Source: Phascolarctos cinereus
Lineage: Eukaryota > Chordata > Mammalia > Diprotodontia > Phascolarctidae
Length of the DNA: 64,000 nucleotides
Assembly: GCF_002099425.1 (NCBI RefSeq)
Contig: NW_018344184.1
Span: forward strand, 2,943,001-3,007,000
Reading direction: 5' to 3'
The position numbers and the translations under genes are program-made. Shown here one piece after another: positions 10,451 to 21,269 of the stretch; position 1 is the first letter of the stretch, and each line of letters opens with the position of its first letter. Under the pieces are notes generated by a model. That model had not been told where the DNA came from and did not search any database. It was given only the letters and a program-made list of their open reading frames with translations.

Positions 10451-11130
10451 AAGGGTAGGCTATTATGCCCACTCCACAAATATTTCTCTGAAGAAACAAA
10501 GAAGCAGTTTTGGAGTATGTGTGAGAAACACAACCTATATGAAATCAATGACTTAGCCTCTTGTCATTGTCCTTTAAGGAAAACACAAAATGACCCAGAC
10601 AGCTAAGGGCTGTGCTCCAGAGGCCTCCTGGGATCATTGTTCTTTAAAACCCTGGACAGTTAAGCATAGATGTGCTGCCTAAACTCTAGATGGTTAGGCC
10701 TTGTGGGGCTCCATTAGTGGCATTTAGATGCTGAATATTATTGTGCATTAAAAACAAACACCCTTCAATATTCACAGATTTTTAAATATATCTTGGATAT
10801 GGGTTATTTTAGCTCATGAAGAGCTGTGAAATGCAACTCCACAAAAGAAAGAAATATATTTCTACTAACTGACTGAGAATTATATTAATAAAATATAATA
10901 GAAAGAAAGTTACATGTTAACTTTATTATATATTTAAAAGAATTAGCAAGTTGTACACAATAGATTTGCAATTTCAGGCACAATCATCTTTTTCTATTCT
11001 ATTATGTTATGGAAATGCTTATTTTATTTCTTGAGTTCAGAATAAATAAAAATAAAAAATAAACATTTTTTAAAAAGAGGAATTTAATTTATTACATTAT
11101 TTATTTATAAAATTTAAAAAATTATTAAAT
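10451..11130. other. AT-rich unannotated block
   Basis: No coding potential. The part at 10850-11130 is extremely AT-rich (A/T runs, 'attaaattaattaat'). Confidence 0.5.
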
Positions 11131-11139
11131 TAATTAATC

Positions 11140-11225
11140 CCCTCCAAAACTAAAATCAGGCAATCACGTGTATTCATATGTGTGTGTGTATTGTTTCCAA
11201 AATTGATAAGTGTACTTCATGTAGA
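11140..11225 (+). repeat. Local repeat, copy A
   Basis: Shares the order 'aaaatca', TG-rich 'catatgtgtgtgtgtattg', 'tttccaaaa' and 'ttcatgta' with 12190-12268, same orientation and roughly 75% alike by eye. Family not recognised. Confidence 0.6.
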
Positions 11226-11277
11226 AACAGAACACTCAAATGGTAGTGACAAGTGAAATGTGTTCACAGTATTCTAA

Positions 11278-11405
11278 TCAGTTAATTAACCAATGGATGA
11301 GTGTTTAAGTGTCTGATACATGTCAGATGTTGTGATAGATTCTGAGGCTACAGAGACAAAAATGAAATAATCCTTGCCCTCAAAAAGCTGACATTCTAAT
11401 TAACA
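11278..11405 (-). mobile_element. L2 LINE 3' end
   Basis: Antisense L2: 'gtgtttaagtgtctgataca', 'gatagattctgaggctacag', 'ccttgccctcaaaaagctga' and 'cattctaatt'. Confidence 0.7.
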
Positions 11406-11589
11406 AAAATGAAAGCCCATACCACTCTGGAGAATACCAGGGCATTCTACAAATAAGTATTACATTTAACTTCTTACCTAGATTCACGTCTGTAAAACAT
11501 TGGTTGCATTAAAACAAATATCATAGTATCACTGCATGTCACTGAATATATAATACTCCGTTCAAAATTTCAAGCCCATTCTCTCTGCT

Positions 11590-11735
11590 TATGGTATGGC
11601 AGAAAGATCATTGAAATTAGGGTCAGGAAACCTGGGTTCAAATCCGGGCTGAACCCTTTCCTCTCCAAAAATGACCTCAGGCAAGGTACTTAGCTCTCTG
11701 AGTTTCTTCATCTCTAAAATTATAATAAATTAGGA
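11590..11735 (+). mobile_element. MIR-type SINE
   Basis: Sense MIR: 'ggcagaaagatcattgaaat', 'aggaaacctgggttcaaatc', 'gcaaggtacttagctctctg' and 'gtttcttcatctctaaaat'. Confidence 0.78.
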
Positions 11736-11804
11736 TTTGCAGAGAAACACATGAGAAAAAACTTTCTTAACTTTCTTATATTCTATAAGAATATCAATCA
11801 AACC

Positions 11805-11895
11805 AGTCCTTCAAAGCTCATTTCTAAGCCTTACCTTCATGAGGCCTTCTCAATACTTCCAGCCAGCACTGATTTCTCCTCTTCCTGATTACATC
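11805..11895 (+). mobile_element. L2 LINE 3' fragment
   Basis: 'tccttcaaagctcatttcta' and 'catgaggccttctcaatact' correspond to the L2 3' UTR (caaatgtcacctcct...gaggccttccctga). Confidence 0.6.
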
Positions 11896-11929
11896 CATAC
11901 TCCTAGAGGATGATATATCTAGAGGTGAA

Positions 11930-12040
11930 AGAGTTCTCTAGTCCTCTAGCACACTAGTGTAGCCCCATTATTTACAGAGGAGGAAACTAGGGTGTAAGGA
12001 GATAAAATGTCTTACTAGAGGCCACAGAGATAGTGAATAT
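11930..12040 (-). mobile_element. MIR3-like SINE fragment
   Basis: Antisense: 'tctctagtcctctagcacac', 'ttatttacagaggaggaaac', 'taaaatgtcttactagaggc' and 'cacagagatagtga'. Confidence 0.62.
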
Positions 12041-12545
12041 CCAAAGTGGTATTTTATTTACTTTCTGTATCATGCATTATAGAATTTGTACTATAAATTT
12101 AATAATTTATTGCATGCAGTTGGTTAGGAAACAACTGACTCCAAGTTATTTCTACTCCTTCTTGGTAAAAAAAACTCTTCCTCCCCCTGCCCCAAATTAA
12201 AATCAAGCATGTATGTGTACATATGTGTGTATTGTTTCCAAAACTTAAAAGTGTATTTCATGTAAATTCTAGTCTAGTCAACAAGAGTGTAAACTCCTTG
12301 AGAATAGTAACTACTCAGCCCACTTATATCAATATCAATAGCTCACATTTATCAAGTTCTCTCCAAAATTCTCCAGTCTTTTACATGCAGAGGATGCTGG
12401 GGAAGATTTAAAGTTTAGTTCAAACTTAGTTCTTACCCACATGGAATATACAGTCCAGGACAGGGGTGGTAGTGGGAGCAGGAGGAGGGAATAGCATAGT
12501 ATACTGCACATAGTAGTGCTCAATTCATATATGATGAATTGAATT
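12041..12545. other. No clear repeat apart from local copy B
   Basis: Holds copy B of the local repeat (12190-12268). A degraded MIR-like stretch may lie at 12330-12400. Nothing coding. Confidence 0.4.
12190..12268 (+). repeat. Local repeat, copy B
   Basis: Partner of 11140-11225: 'aaattaaaatcaagcatg', 'acatatgtgtgtattgtttc' and 'aaaagtgtatttcatgtaaa' in the same order and orientation about 1 kb away. Confidence 0.6.
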
Positions 12546-12548
12546 TTA

Positions 12549-12550
<2 letters not shown>

Positions 12551-12593
<43 letters not shown>

Positions 12594-12660
12594 TATATAC
12601 ACATACATATACATACATATACGTACACACACACACACACATACATATGTATATATAAAG
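12551..12660. repeat. (AT)n then ACATA/(CA)n microsatellite
   Basis: About 38 bases of pure AT followed by degenerate ACATAC and a short CA run. Confidence 0.95.
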
Positions 12661-12734
12661 GTTTAGGCACAGAAGCTCCACTGAGAACTGCTACTTTTCA
12701 GACCCAGGACCCTCTTCCAGGTATTTTATTTCAT

Positions 12735-13310
12735 ACCACAAAATTACATGGTACTGTGGATGGATTGATAGATCTGGAATCAATATAACTTGATTCTAGT
12801 TCAAATCCTGATTCAGGCACTTACTAGCTGTATAGGTCTCACTTTAGAACTTTACAACTGATTGTGTGACATGGGAGACACTGGCACAGGACCGCCCAGC
12901 ATGGTGTGCCCTCATCAGAGAAGGTGCTGTGCCCTATGAACAAAGCAGAATTGAAGTAGCTCAAAAGAAACAGGAGATGAACAAATTTAATGAATCTGCC
13001 CCAAATGTTCACGTGTACTATTTCTGAGCCCATATTGGTCTGATCAGCCACTGTTGGACATACTGTAACTTGACTCTAACATAATGATGTCATTTTGGTC
13101 CTCTTCAAGAACAAAAGACAACCACCCCTAACCAGACCTGAGTGACTAAGTCATTTAACCTTCCCCATCTAGTAAAATGGGGATAATGATAGCTTTTACC
13201 TCACAAGGTTGTTATAAGGATAAAATGAGATAATATTTACCAAACACTTTGCAAACCTTTAAGTGCTATATAAAATTGCTATATAAAAATATTATTACCA
13301 TCATACATCA
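12735..13310 (+). mobile_element. MIR-type SINE split by a LINE end
   Basis: The 5' part lies at 12735-12841 ('ttctagttcaaatcctgatt', 'cacttactagctgtatag'). The 3' part resumes at 13131 with 'gtgactaagtcatttaacct', 'atggggataatgatagctt', 'cacaaggttgttataaggat' and 'tttgcaaacctttaagtgct'. The interrupted core places a LINE 3' end inside an older MIR. Confidence 0.8.
12842..13130 (+). mobile_element. LINE 3' end with zinc-finger-like C-terminus
   Basis: Frame from about 12891 reads 'RPAWCALIREGAVPYEQSR', then 'IEVAQKKQEMNKFNES', and after a stop 'AHIGLISH'. This matches the C-terminal tail (...W..LIREGA..YE..R..E...; ...FRAHIGLISHSRTH) found at the end of ORF2 in some vertebrate non-LTR elements. 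The end 'ttttggtcctcttcaagaac' plus 'aaaagacaaccacc' is the element's 3' tail. The clade is not settled here. It is inserted in a MIR. Confidence 0.75.
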
Positions 13311-13880
13311 AAAATTCAACAGATTCAAGATTGATGAGATCAGTAGTGTCCAATCTGAGAATCATTAACATGAGTACCTTGGATAAAGATGATTGGTTTT
13401 AGTTCTCTCAGGAAAAGAGTTATAAACCAATTGTTGCTTTGAAAGAGAGGGTCAGACCTAATGTTGTTAATGTAGCCAGTGATGGGAGTGGAAATCTATA
13501 AGCATATTTTTATTATATCTTTTCTATATTTCTTTTTATTTTCTTTATCTTTCTTTTTATTATATCTTTATGTATTTTATATCTAATATATCCAGCATAT
13601 AATTCCTTCATTTCTTTCTTCAGTGATTTCTAGGGGATGATGTGGTTTTGATTTTTATGACTCTCCTAGAAAATCAGAAAATATGGATTGACATAGTTGA
13701 AAACACATGCTTTTTCATAGGTTTTAGGAATACATAACAGATGCAAGCCACAGAATTGGGTTTTTCATTTTCTGTTGGTATTTGCTATGAAATACATAAA
13801 CTGCAAACATGTTGTGGGTCTTAGAAAACACTGAAATATAACATGAAACAGTATGTTGTGAATTATTTTATTTGATTGAA
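13311..13880. other. No recognised feature
   Basis: AT-rich with T/C-rich stretches at 13508-13610. No repeat family or frame recognised. Confidence 0.45.
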
Positions 13881-13881
13881 T

Positions 13882-14100
13882 CACAGGATTTCAGAGTTGG
13901 AGAGGAGCTCAGGATCATCTAGTCTAACCCATACCTGGTCAGTAATCCCCTCAACAGCATCTCTGATAGGTAGCTATCCAATCTCAGAATGAAGACCCAC
14001 AGTGATGTGAAACTCACTAGCTCCAAAGGCAGTCAATCTATTCTCCTTTAAGAAAACTTTAATACAAAGAAGTTTTTCCCTCATCATAGAAACCTGATAT
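13882..14100 (-). mobile_element. CR1/L3-type LINE 3' end
   Basis: Antisense: 'tttcagagttggagaggagc', 'ggatcatctagtctaaccca', 'gaaactcactagctccaaag' and 'gaagtttttccctcatc' follow the reversed CR1/L3 end (gttggaagggacctcaga...atctagtccaacc...gcagcccattcc...aagtttttcct). Confidence 0.68.
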
Positions 14101-14154
14101 TAGGTAGACAACAATCTATTCATCACTATCCTTTGGATCTAGCATTTAGGGGAC

Positions 14155-14280
14155 AAAGATAAGTTTCGTTTTGGACATACTGACTTTGAGATGCCTGTAG
14201 GATATTCATGGGGCCACCTAGTAATGGTAACTGAAAGGTATAAAAAGATAGATTGAGTCTCAGTGTAAGGAGACTGTTGC
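14155..14280 (-). mobile_element. L2 ORF2 fragment
   Basis: 'ttcgttttggacatactgac', 'tttgagatgcctgtaggata' and 'ttcatgg' are the reversed L2 segment otherwise reading 'ttctgttttggacatgttga...gagatgcctatgggacatcca'. Confidence 0.6.
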
Positions 14281-14284
14281 TCAG

Positions 14285-15570
14285 GTATATGTTGGAATGG
14301 GTTGCTTCTCCGGTCCATTCCTCATAAGGATCATTTTGTGTTCAAGAATCTCGTTAAGTTCTTAAATTCCAAGAGATTGATTTTTTTTAAAATGGAAAAG
14401 AAAAAGAAATGTTCCAACACCACAAAACATTTAAATAAGTATTTTTTAGAGTCTGAAAGTAGACTCCTGGAATACAAATGTCTTTTTTGGAGGAATGCTT
14501 TCTTCTATAGAAAATGGCTCATTTTCATAGAGCCCAGTCGGCTTAATTTTAGACCTAAACATAAAGAATTCAATTCAAATATATCTGTTATATTAAAAAA
14601 TGGATACAAATTAATTTTAAAATGCCTTCATTAAGTCGTTATACAAAAGTTCTACATCAATGCCCTGTTGAGGTGAACTAACCTCGGATTCTTGTAGCCT
14701 CTTTCCTAAAATACAAACTCTAGCAGATTTTGCCAAACTGGAATGGTTTCAAACATATTTCCAATGATTACATGTACCTATTGTTTGAAGACAAACTTAT
14801 TGGATTGTGGAGAAAGGCTTATTGCTACTTTGTCATTAGGTGGTAAATTCTTGGGACATGATTTGTACAAGTATACAAATAACCTTCAGTCCTACATTTT
14901 TGCAGAGAGAAGATTAGAACATAATGAATCATGCATTTCCAAGGCAGTCTACAAACATTAATTTAATGGTTAATCTGTCATCTTTTTATATCAATACTAA
15001 ATCAGAAGATTATCATTCATGAGACTGGCCAATATCTTAGGTAAGCTTTCCTTCTTTTATGTTTGATGTCAATACTCAGAAGTACATTGATTAATGTTGT
15101 TTGCATGGTAATATTTGTCACAAAATTTTGTTTGATTTTGACATTTATATAAGAAAGGATCTTAAGTACAGCTTTTAACATTGTATTTTGTTGTACCAAG
15201 TAAAATATACGTTTTTTAAAATAGTGATCAATGCAATGACTATGATGATTTGATTCATCTTAAAAACTCACCTTGCCTATTTCCTCTTGATATTTTCATC
15301 AAGGAGATCATTGATGTAGCCATAGACCATTCACTTTTTTAAATTTATGGATCTGTGAAAATGGAACCGTGAATCTATTTTTAATGTCATATTGGTTGGG
15401 CTAAAATTGCCTTGGAGGAAGTGATTGGACTTTTGATGATCCCAAGTTGCTTGCTGCAACAAAAAATGCATTTTTACAATATGGATATTATTTTGGTTGT
15501 GCTACATGACTGTGAAGCATGGAGCCTTTAAGATGGAACATATTACCAATGCAAAAAGGTGGTATAAAAG
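14285..15570. other. Low-repeat AT-rich block
   Basis: About 1.3 kb without recognised repeats. The longest open frame (14302-14634, plus, 110 codons) is Lys/Asn/Phe-rich, starts without a recognisable Kozak context, has no domain, and fits AT-rich chance composition. Confidence 0.5.
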
Positions 15571-15879
15571 ACAACATCCTTCCAAAAGGTTATTTTATAG
15601 AGCTAGAAAAATAATGACAAAATTTATATTTAAGAACAAGAAGTCAACAATCTCAAGGGCAAGAAATGAAAAGAAGTGGGAAAGGAATCACTGTAGTACC
15701 AGATTTCATACTATACTACAAAGTAATCATCAAAGTGATTTGGAACTAATTAAAAAATAGAGAGGACAATCAGTGGAATAAATTAAGTGCACAACATGCA
15801 GAAGCAAACAAATACAGTGCCATAGTGTTCAGTAAACTCAAACTGGGGAAGGAGCAGGAGAAGGGACAAAGTAGGAGAA

Positions 15880-15950
15880 CAAGGATTTAGTAAATGCTTG
15901 CTGTGTGCCAGACATTGTACTAAGCACTTCAGAAATATTGCATGTCAGTT
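15880..15950 (-). mobile_element. L2-like 3' end inside L1
   Basis: 'tttagtaaatgcttgctgtg', 'tgccagacattgtactaagc' and 'acttcagaaat' read as a reversed L2/SINE end. The flanking L1 ORF2 resumes at about 15955 ('gaaactcattatttgggaaa'), so this interrupts the L1. Confidence 0.6.
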
Positions 15951-16616
15951 CAATAGAAACTCATTATTTGGGAAAACTGGAATGTTGTCTGGTAGAAATT
16001 AGAAATAACGAATACCTCATACCATAAAACAAGATAACTTTGAATGGATGCATAACTTAGACAGATGACATCCTAAGGAAATCAGAGGAGAAAGAAGGAA
16101 AAGATCATTCATATTTATGGACAGGAAAGAAAGAGCATATGACTAAATAGAGAGATGATCATAAAATAGAAAATGGACATTTTTAAGACTTTTCACAAAC
16201 AAAAAATGTAGTTAAAATTAGAAGGCAAATAGTTAAATGGGGAAAAAATTTGCAGTGAATTTTTCTGATAAAGTTGTAATTTCCAAGATACAAGAGGAAC
16301 AGACTTCCATTTGTAAGGCTAAGATCCATTCCCCCAAAGATAAAGGGTCAAAGAATATAAATAGGCAATTTTCAAAGGCAGAAATTCATCAACCATATGA
16401 AAATATGAGCCAAATTACTAAGAAATAGAGAAATGAAATTAAAGCAATTCTGAGGTTTTACCTCATGACTGACAGATTGGCAAAGACGACAAAAGAAAAA
16501 AATCACAAATGTGGGAGAAAATGTGAGAAAACAGGCATATTAACACACTGTTGGTAGATCTGTGAAATTGCACAATTTTTCTGGAAAGCAATTTCGAACT
16601 ATAAACCCCAAATCAC

Positions 16617-16676
16617 TAAACACACACACGATCACTAAACATATATATGTGTGTGTATGTGTATATATATGTACAT
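16617..16676. repeat. ACACAC/TATGTG microsatellite
   Basis: Short CA run followed by degenerate TATATGTG repeats inside the L1 3' region. Confidence 0.9.
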
Positions 16677-17099
16677 GGGTGTATACTTTTTTTCATAGTA
16701 GCATCAAAGGAATGTCCACCTAAGGGGAAAGGAAGAAACAAATTATGTTATATGAATATAGTGGAATATTATATATTGTAAGAAATGATGAAATGGACAG
16801 TTTTGGAGGAAACTGGGAAGACCTCTATGGACTGATGCAGAATGAAGTGAGTTGAACTAGGAGAAAAATTTATACAATGACAAAAACATTATAAAGAAAA
16901 CAACTTCGAAAGATGTCAAAACTCTCATCCATGCGAAGATAAACCATGAAGCCAGACGACTTCCACCACCTCCCAGAAAGGTGATTAGCTTAAAGTATAG
17001 GATGAAACACATTCCTGGACATAACCAATGTGGGCATTTGTCTTGGTGGACTAAGCATATTTGTTATGTGTTGTTTTATTTTTAGTTGTTGGTGTTAGG

Positions 17100-17232
17100 G
17101 ACAGAGGATCATAGATCTAAGCCTGGAAAGGATCTCAGAGATCATCTAGTCCAACTCTTCCTTTCACATATATAGAAAGTGAGCTCCTAGGAGCCTAAGT
17201 TAGCTGCCCAAGGTGACTCAGGTAATAAATAT
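17100..17232 (-). mobile_element. MIR3-like SINE
   Basis: Antisense: 'gatcatagatctaagcctgg', 'aaaggatctcagagatcatc', 'tagtccaactcttcctttca' and 'ctgcccaaggtgactcagg'. Confidence 0.72.
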
Positions 17233-17619
17233 GTGAGAATCCATACTAGTATTAACAAATATATGAATATATTGACATAACTCAACAGAGAACAAGTTAA
17301 TAAATAATAAAATCAATAAAAAGCTTACATTCACTTAGTGAGCTTTTGTTAGTTTATTTGTAAATTTAATTGCTAATTTTTAATTAAATTGTTAATTTTA
17401 CTTTTACTAAATATGAGCATTTAAAAATTATTAAAATTATGCAATCCTGGACAAGTCTTACTCTTCATTTGGTTAACATGTTTTAAAATGGTCTGTTTTT
17501 CTCCCTGAGTCCTGAAAAGTTCATACATTACACTTTATGATTTGCTCTATATAATTGATTTGATACTTGAACAATCTATTAAAATGAATTTTTGAAAAGC
17601 TATATAGTGAACCAATAAT

Positions 17620-17838
17620 TATTTAACAATAATAAAAACTAATTTGCGTAGTGTTTTTTAAAGTTTATGAGGCACTTTCCTTACAACTACCTGGTGAGAT
17701 AGATAGTATAAGTTTAATTATTGCCATTTTACAGATGAAGAAACTGAGGTTATCTGAGGATTAGTGACACAGAAAATAACTATCAGAGGCAGGCTACAAA
17801 CCTAGGTCTCATGACTTTGTTATTTCTTGCCAGATCTT
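17620..17838 (-). mobile_element. THER/MIR-type CORE-SINE
   Basis: Antisense: 'agtttatgaggcactttcct', 'acctggtgagatagatagta', 'ttttacagatgaagaaactg' and 'acaaacctaggtctcatgac'. Confidence 0.75.
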
Positions 17839-17882
17839 GTTATTTCTTCCTTCACAATATCTCTCACAGCCACTATCCTAGT

Positions 17883-18180
17883 TCGTGAATGAATGAATGA
17901 ATGAAAGAAAAAGCATTCATTAATTGCTTACTATGTGCCAGGCACTGTGCCAAAAACTGGCATACAAATATAAACAATAAAGTCCTTGAATCAAAGAGTT
18001 TATATTTTAATGGGGAAAGACAGCATATGGGAGGGGAAGACACGAGAAGAGGCATGGTTTGAAAATGTCTGGGAAGTGTCATGGTGGCCAGATTCCAGGG
18101 AAGATAAAACAAGCAAACAAAATAACTTCTTATCAGAGCCCAGAGTCAAGGGCTCCAGGGACAGAAGATGGCTTAATAGG
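17883..18180 (-). mobile_element. L2 LINE 3' part
   Basis: Begins with a (GAAT)n-type L2 terminus, then 'ttaattgcttactatgtgcc', 'aggcactgtgccaaaaactg' and 'ttgaatcaaagagtttatat'. The distal part to 18180 is weaker. Confidence 0.72.
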
Positions 18181-19440
18181 TGGTATGGTTAAATCATTTC
18201 ATTCATTTGAACTAAACTCAGATTCTGGATAATGTAAAAAAAAAATTCTGGCTAATTTTCAGCCTTAAGAACAATGCATTTTCAGTATTCATTTTCCTAA
18301 ACTAGCACCAGTAAATAGCAGAAATTATTAGGATTTTAACAAGTGCCTATTATATAAGTGCTAATAATGAACAGGTGCAGGGGCAGTGGAACATGGCACA
18401 GGGCCTTGCATTTGAGATGAACTCTGGCATCTCCATAAGTACTTGGCCAAGAGAGGAAAATGTGTTTAGGAAAGGTCATTGTAACAAGCAGTACTTGTGC
18501 ACCCACATCAAACTGGCTAATATTTGATGAGAATAACTATGTAGTCTATGTGTGTAAGAAAGCAGCCCTGTAAGGCTTTAGACAACTCATAGTGGCTGAA
18601 TTATTGCCTTGTATTCATTCCTGTTTCCTTTGTGTAGGTTCCTTATGGCATTAGCTGTTAAATCTCTGGGGCTGTATTTAGTAGCTCTGTTTTCTCATAG
18701 TTGTCTTCATATGGGTCCATGGTTGAGTCTTCTGCCTGAATATAGAGTACATCAAAGAAGTTGCGAGATGACATGTATATCCCACAGGTTTCTCCTAGAA
18801 GCAAACATTTTATCCTTTTTGATTAAGCTCAATCCCTTCACTCTAGGTAAGGGCTGGTCAGTAGTGGATATCAGGACATAACTTTTTTTTTTTAACTTTA
18901 AGGCTGTGTAATCTTCAGTTTTTTTTTTTAACAGGACAAAACATTCAGATCTCTCTGTTTGATACTTTCATTACCTGGAAAATGCTGATATTAGTAAAGT
19001 TCAATTCATCATAAATACATAGTAAGTAAAATATTCTATCTAGCTTGTATCCTTTTTTTTGGTCTTTAAGTAAATAAAAATGTATTTGAATATCACAAGT
19101 ATGTTTTAGAGACCTAAATTCTCCAGGTTATCTCATCTATATTAGCTAAAGTGTTCATGCTGACAACCATAATTTGTTCAAGATCTACTTAAACTAACAA
19201 GTCATTATCTTTGACCACAGAAGTATAAAGAGCTAAACTTTATTTCTCAAATTTAAAGTTTCCCATTAGTTGAGTGTAGTAGATATTAAAAGTGAATACA
19301 AATTGAAATTATGTGAAAGTGATATGGGATAATTTTAATAAAAATATTATTGTTGTAATACATAGACTATTGATGCTTTGTTTTCTGACACCCATGGCAT
19401 ATTAATTAATATCATCGTAAAGGAGGCAGGAGCTGATAAA
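18181..19440. other. Low-repeat block
   Basis: No recognised repeat other than short T runs near 18880 and 18920. The 90-codon frame at 18609-18881 has no domain signature. Confidence 0.45.
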
Positions 19441-19462
19441 AATGTTCGCAGATTTTTTTCCC

Positions 19463-19545
19463 ACTGTCTACAATCTCTCTGTCTCTGTCTCTCTTTCTTC
19501 TCTCTCTTTCTCTTTCTCTCTCTTCTTTTTTTTAAAATCTATTTT
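19463..19545 (+). repeat. CT-rich polypyrimidine tract
   Basis: 'tgtctctgtctctctttctt' and further CTTT/CTCT repeats ending in a T run. Confidence 0.9.
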
Positions 19546-20810
19546 TTCCATATATGCCAGGGAAAGATTAGAGCAATGGCACCAACATGTCCAGAGACAA
19601 ACTGGCTCATATGTTCCTTTTAGCTCCTCTCTTTCATGGTAGTTCTCCCTTATTATCCAAAACCATTCACTGGTCTCCACTAATAGTAATTGGCTGCAGG
19701 GCTGTTCTTTGCTCATTTCAAGGGCTCATGGTTCAGAAGGGGGACTAGCTGTCCCACAGCCATTGTTTTGATTTCATCCAGAGAGACATAAGTTTTCTGT
19801 TAAACTGTGAGAAATAAAGTAAAAACAAAAATAAAAACAACCCTCCCCATCACTGAACAGTAATGGGGCATTTCAATATAGTAACATCACAGTTGAGGAC
19901 TTTTAACTCCAAAGCCAGCAGTGCTATTGCTTCTGGAAAAAATGGCTGTTGTCCTAATCCCCTCCTTATTTTAAGCATGCTTGTGACTCATGCATAGAGG
20001 TTCTGCCTTCAGCAGTTCTGACTTCAGAGACTTAACATGAACATGGTAAAATTTGAAGTTAAGTGGAAGGGGCAATATTCCAGATGAGTCATCCGTGAAT
20101 CAGAGCAACAATGAAGATAGATACAGAAAGCAAAGCACTCAATTAAGGTGATCAAAGGTATGCACTCCATATGTCTAATAGAAGCAACAGCAGCTACCAT
20201 AGCCACAGAATGGTGCTTTCTATTATGATCCACTGTTTCTGTTACTATATTCTCTAGATCTTCCCAGACTCTGAGATCAATGTGAGTGAGGGGGTGGGGT
20301 GTGGATGGAGGAGAAGAGAAGAGGTGGCAGTGGTATATAAATAGCCTTAAGCCAGTATATGAGCATTTAATTGGCCTTGCTGATTTCACTACTTTAAATT
20401 CATACCTCAATTTCTCATAATCTAGGTTTTCTATTCATACCCCTCTCATCCCCCAGCTTCCATGTAACTGAGTCCTTTTTGTCTCCCAGCTGAGTTCTTT
20501 GTTTTTGATCACTGAGTTCCTTAGTCAGAAACTTCTAGGACCACAAGCCACTTGGTGATTTAATTTTCTGACACTAGATTCCACTCCCACTTCCTGAACA
20601 AAACCAGGAACTAAGAACTCTCTCTGACCCCCTATGTAGTTGCGATAGCATGTGCAACATGTGATACAGGGTCTTCATTGATGTCAACTACCTGAGCATA
20701 ACTTGGGCACCCAACAGTCTCTTTTTCCTCTCACTTAGGTGGACCTTGGATCTCAGATTCAGGTTAATGATAAGGTAGATAGAGTGTTTAAGGCAGATGG
20801 AACAGGCAGT
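19546..20810. other. Low-repeat block
   Basis: No repeat family recognised. A 128-codon frame on the minus strand (20410-20024) has no recognisable domain and no supporting splice or promoter signal. Confidence 0.45.
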
Positions 20811-20819
20811 ATGCAGGAC

Positions 20820-21260
20820 GTGAGATATGAGATAAAATGCAAGATGTGACCAGCCATAGACTATGCATTGATGCCTCTGCCACGGACTGATCTGTGTGCT
20901 TTCACAAAGCACCCCACCAACTACCTGACATTCCAGAACAGTACTGCCTTTCCCCCTTTCCTGTTCCCCCTGCTTATCTGTATGACAAAGATACCTCTGG
21001 ACTACCTGATATTCCAGGCATTCCAGAACCATGCTTGTCTCTTTTCCCCTTCTCCTGCTCCCCTTCCCCCATCTCATCAAAATGTATTTAGACCAGATAC
21101 CTAACCTGGCTAATTGCTATGTCTCCCATGGGGAGCAAGGCCTGCTGGATGCCTTACCTCAATAAATGCCTTTGTCTTGGAGACAGTCTGAGTGAATTCT
21201 TTTCAGGACACACCCTGAGACCTACACATCTATTTTTCATCATTCCATTGTACCACAACA
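20820..21260 (+). mobile_element. LTR-like fossil (class I ERV-type)
   Basis: The block has LTR architecture: a U3-like region with two related pyrimidine-rich sub-repeats (about 20925-20985 and 21000-21065), a polyadenylation signal AATAAA at 21161, a U5-like stretch, and an end '...accacaaca' followed directly by 'tttttggggtgcttgtg', which resembles a retroviral primer-binding-site leader. The 5' edge is uncertain. No internal coding region is recognised nearby, so this looks like a single old, incomplete remnant. Confidence 0.5.
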
Positions 21261-21269
21261 TTTTTGGGG

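Larger units (their letters stand above)
15575..17095 (+). mobile_element. L1 LINE, 3' part of ORF2 and 3' UTR
   Basis: 'RLFYRARKIMTKFIFK' and 'VPDFILYYKVIIK' (human: FTELEKTTLKFIW, LPDFKLYYKATV) mark the late ORF2. 'NRQFSKAEIHQPYENMSQI' parallels MNRHFSKEDIYAAKKHM. The 3' UTR includes 'gactgatgcagaatgaagtg'. Stops and shifts are frequent. It contains an L2-like insertion near 15880 and a TA/CA microsatellite near 16640. Confidence 0.85.

Noticed and set aside
14302-14634. 110-codon frame
   Set aside because: Lys/Asn/Phe-rich as expected by chance in AT-rich DNA; no domain, splice site or poly-A context.
20024-20410. 128-codon minus-strand frame
   Set aside because: No recognisable domain or gene structure; composition not convincing as protein.
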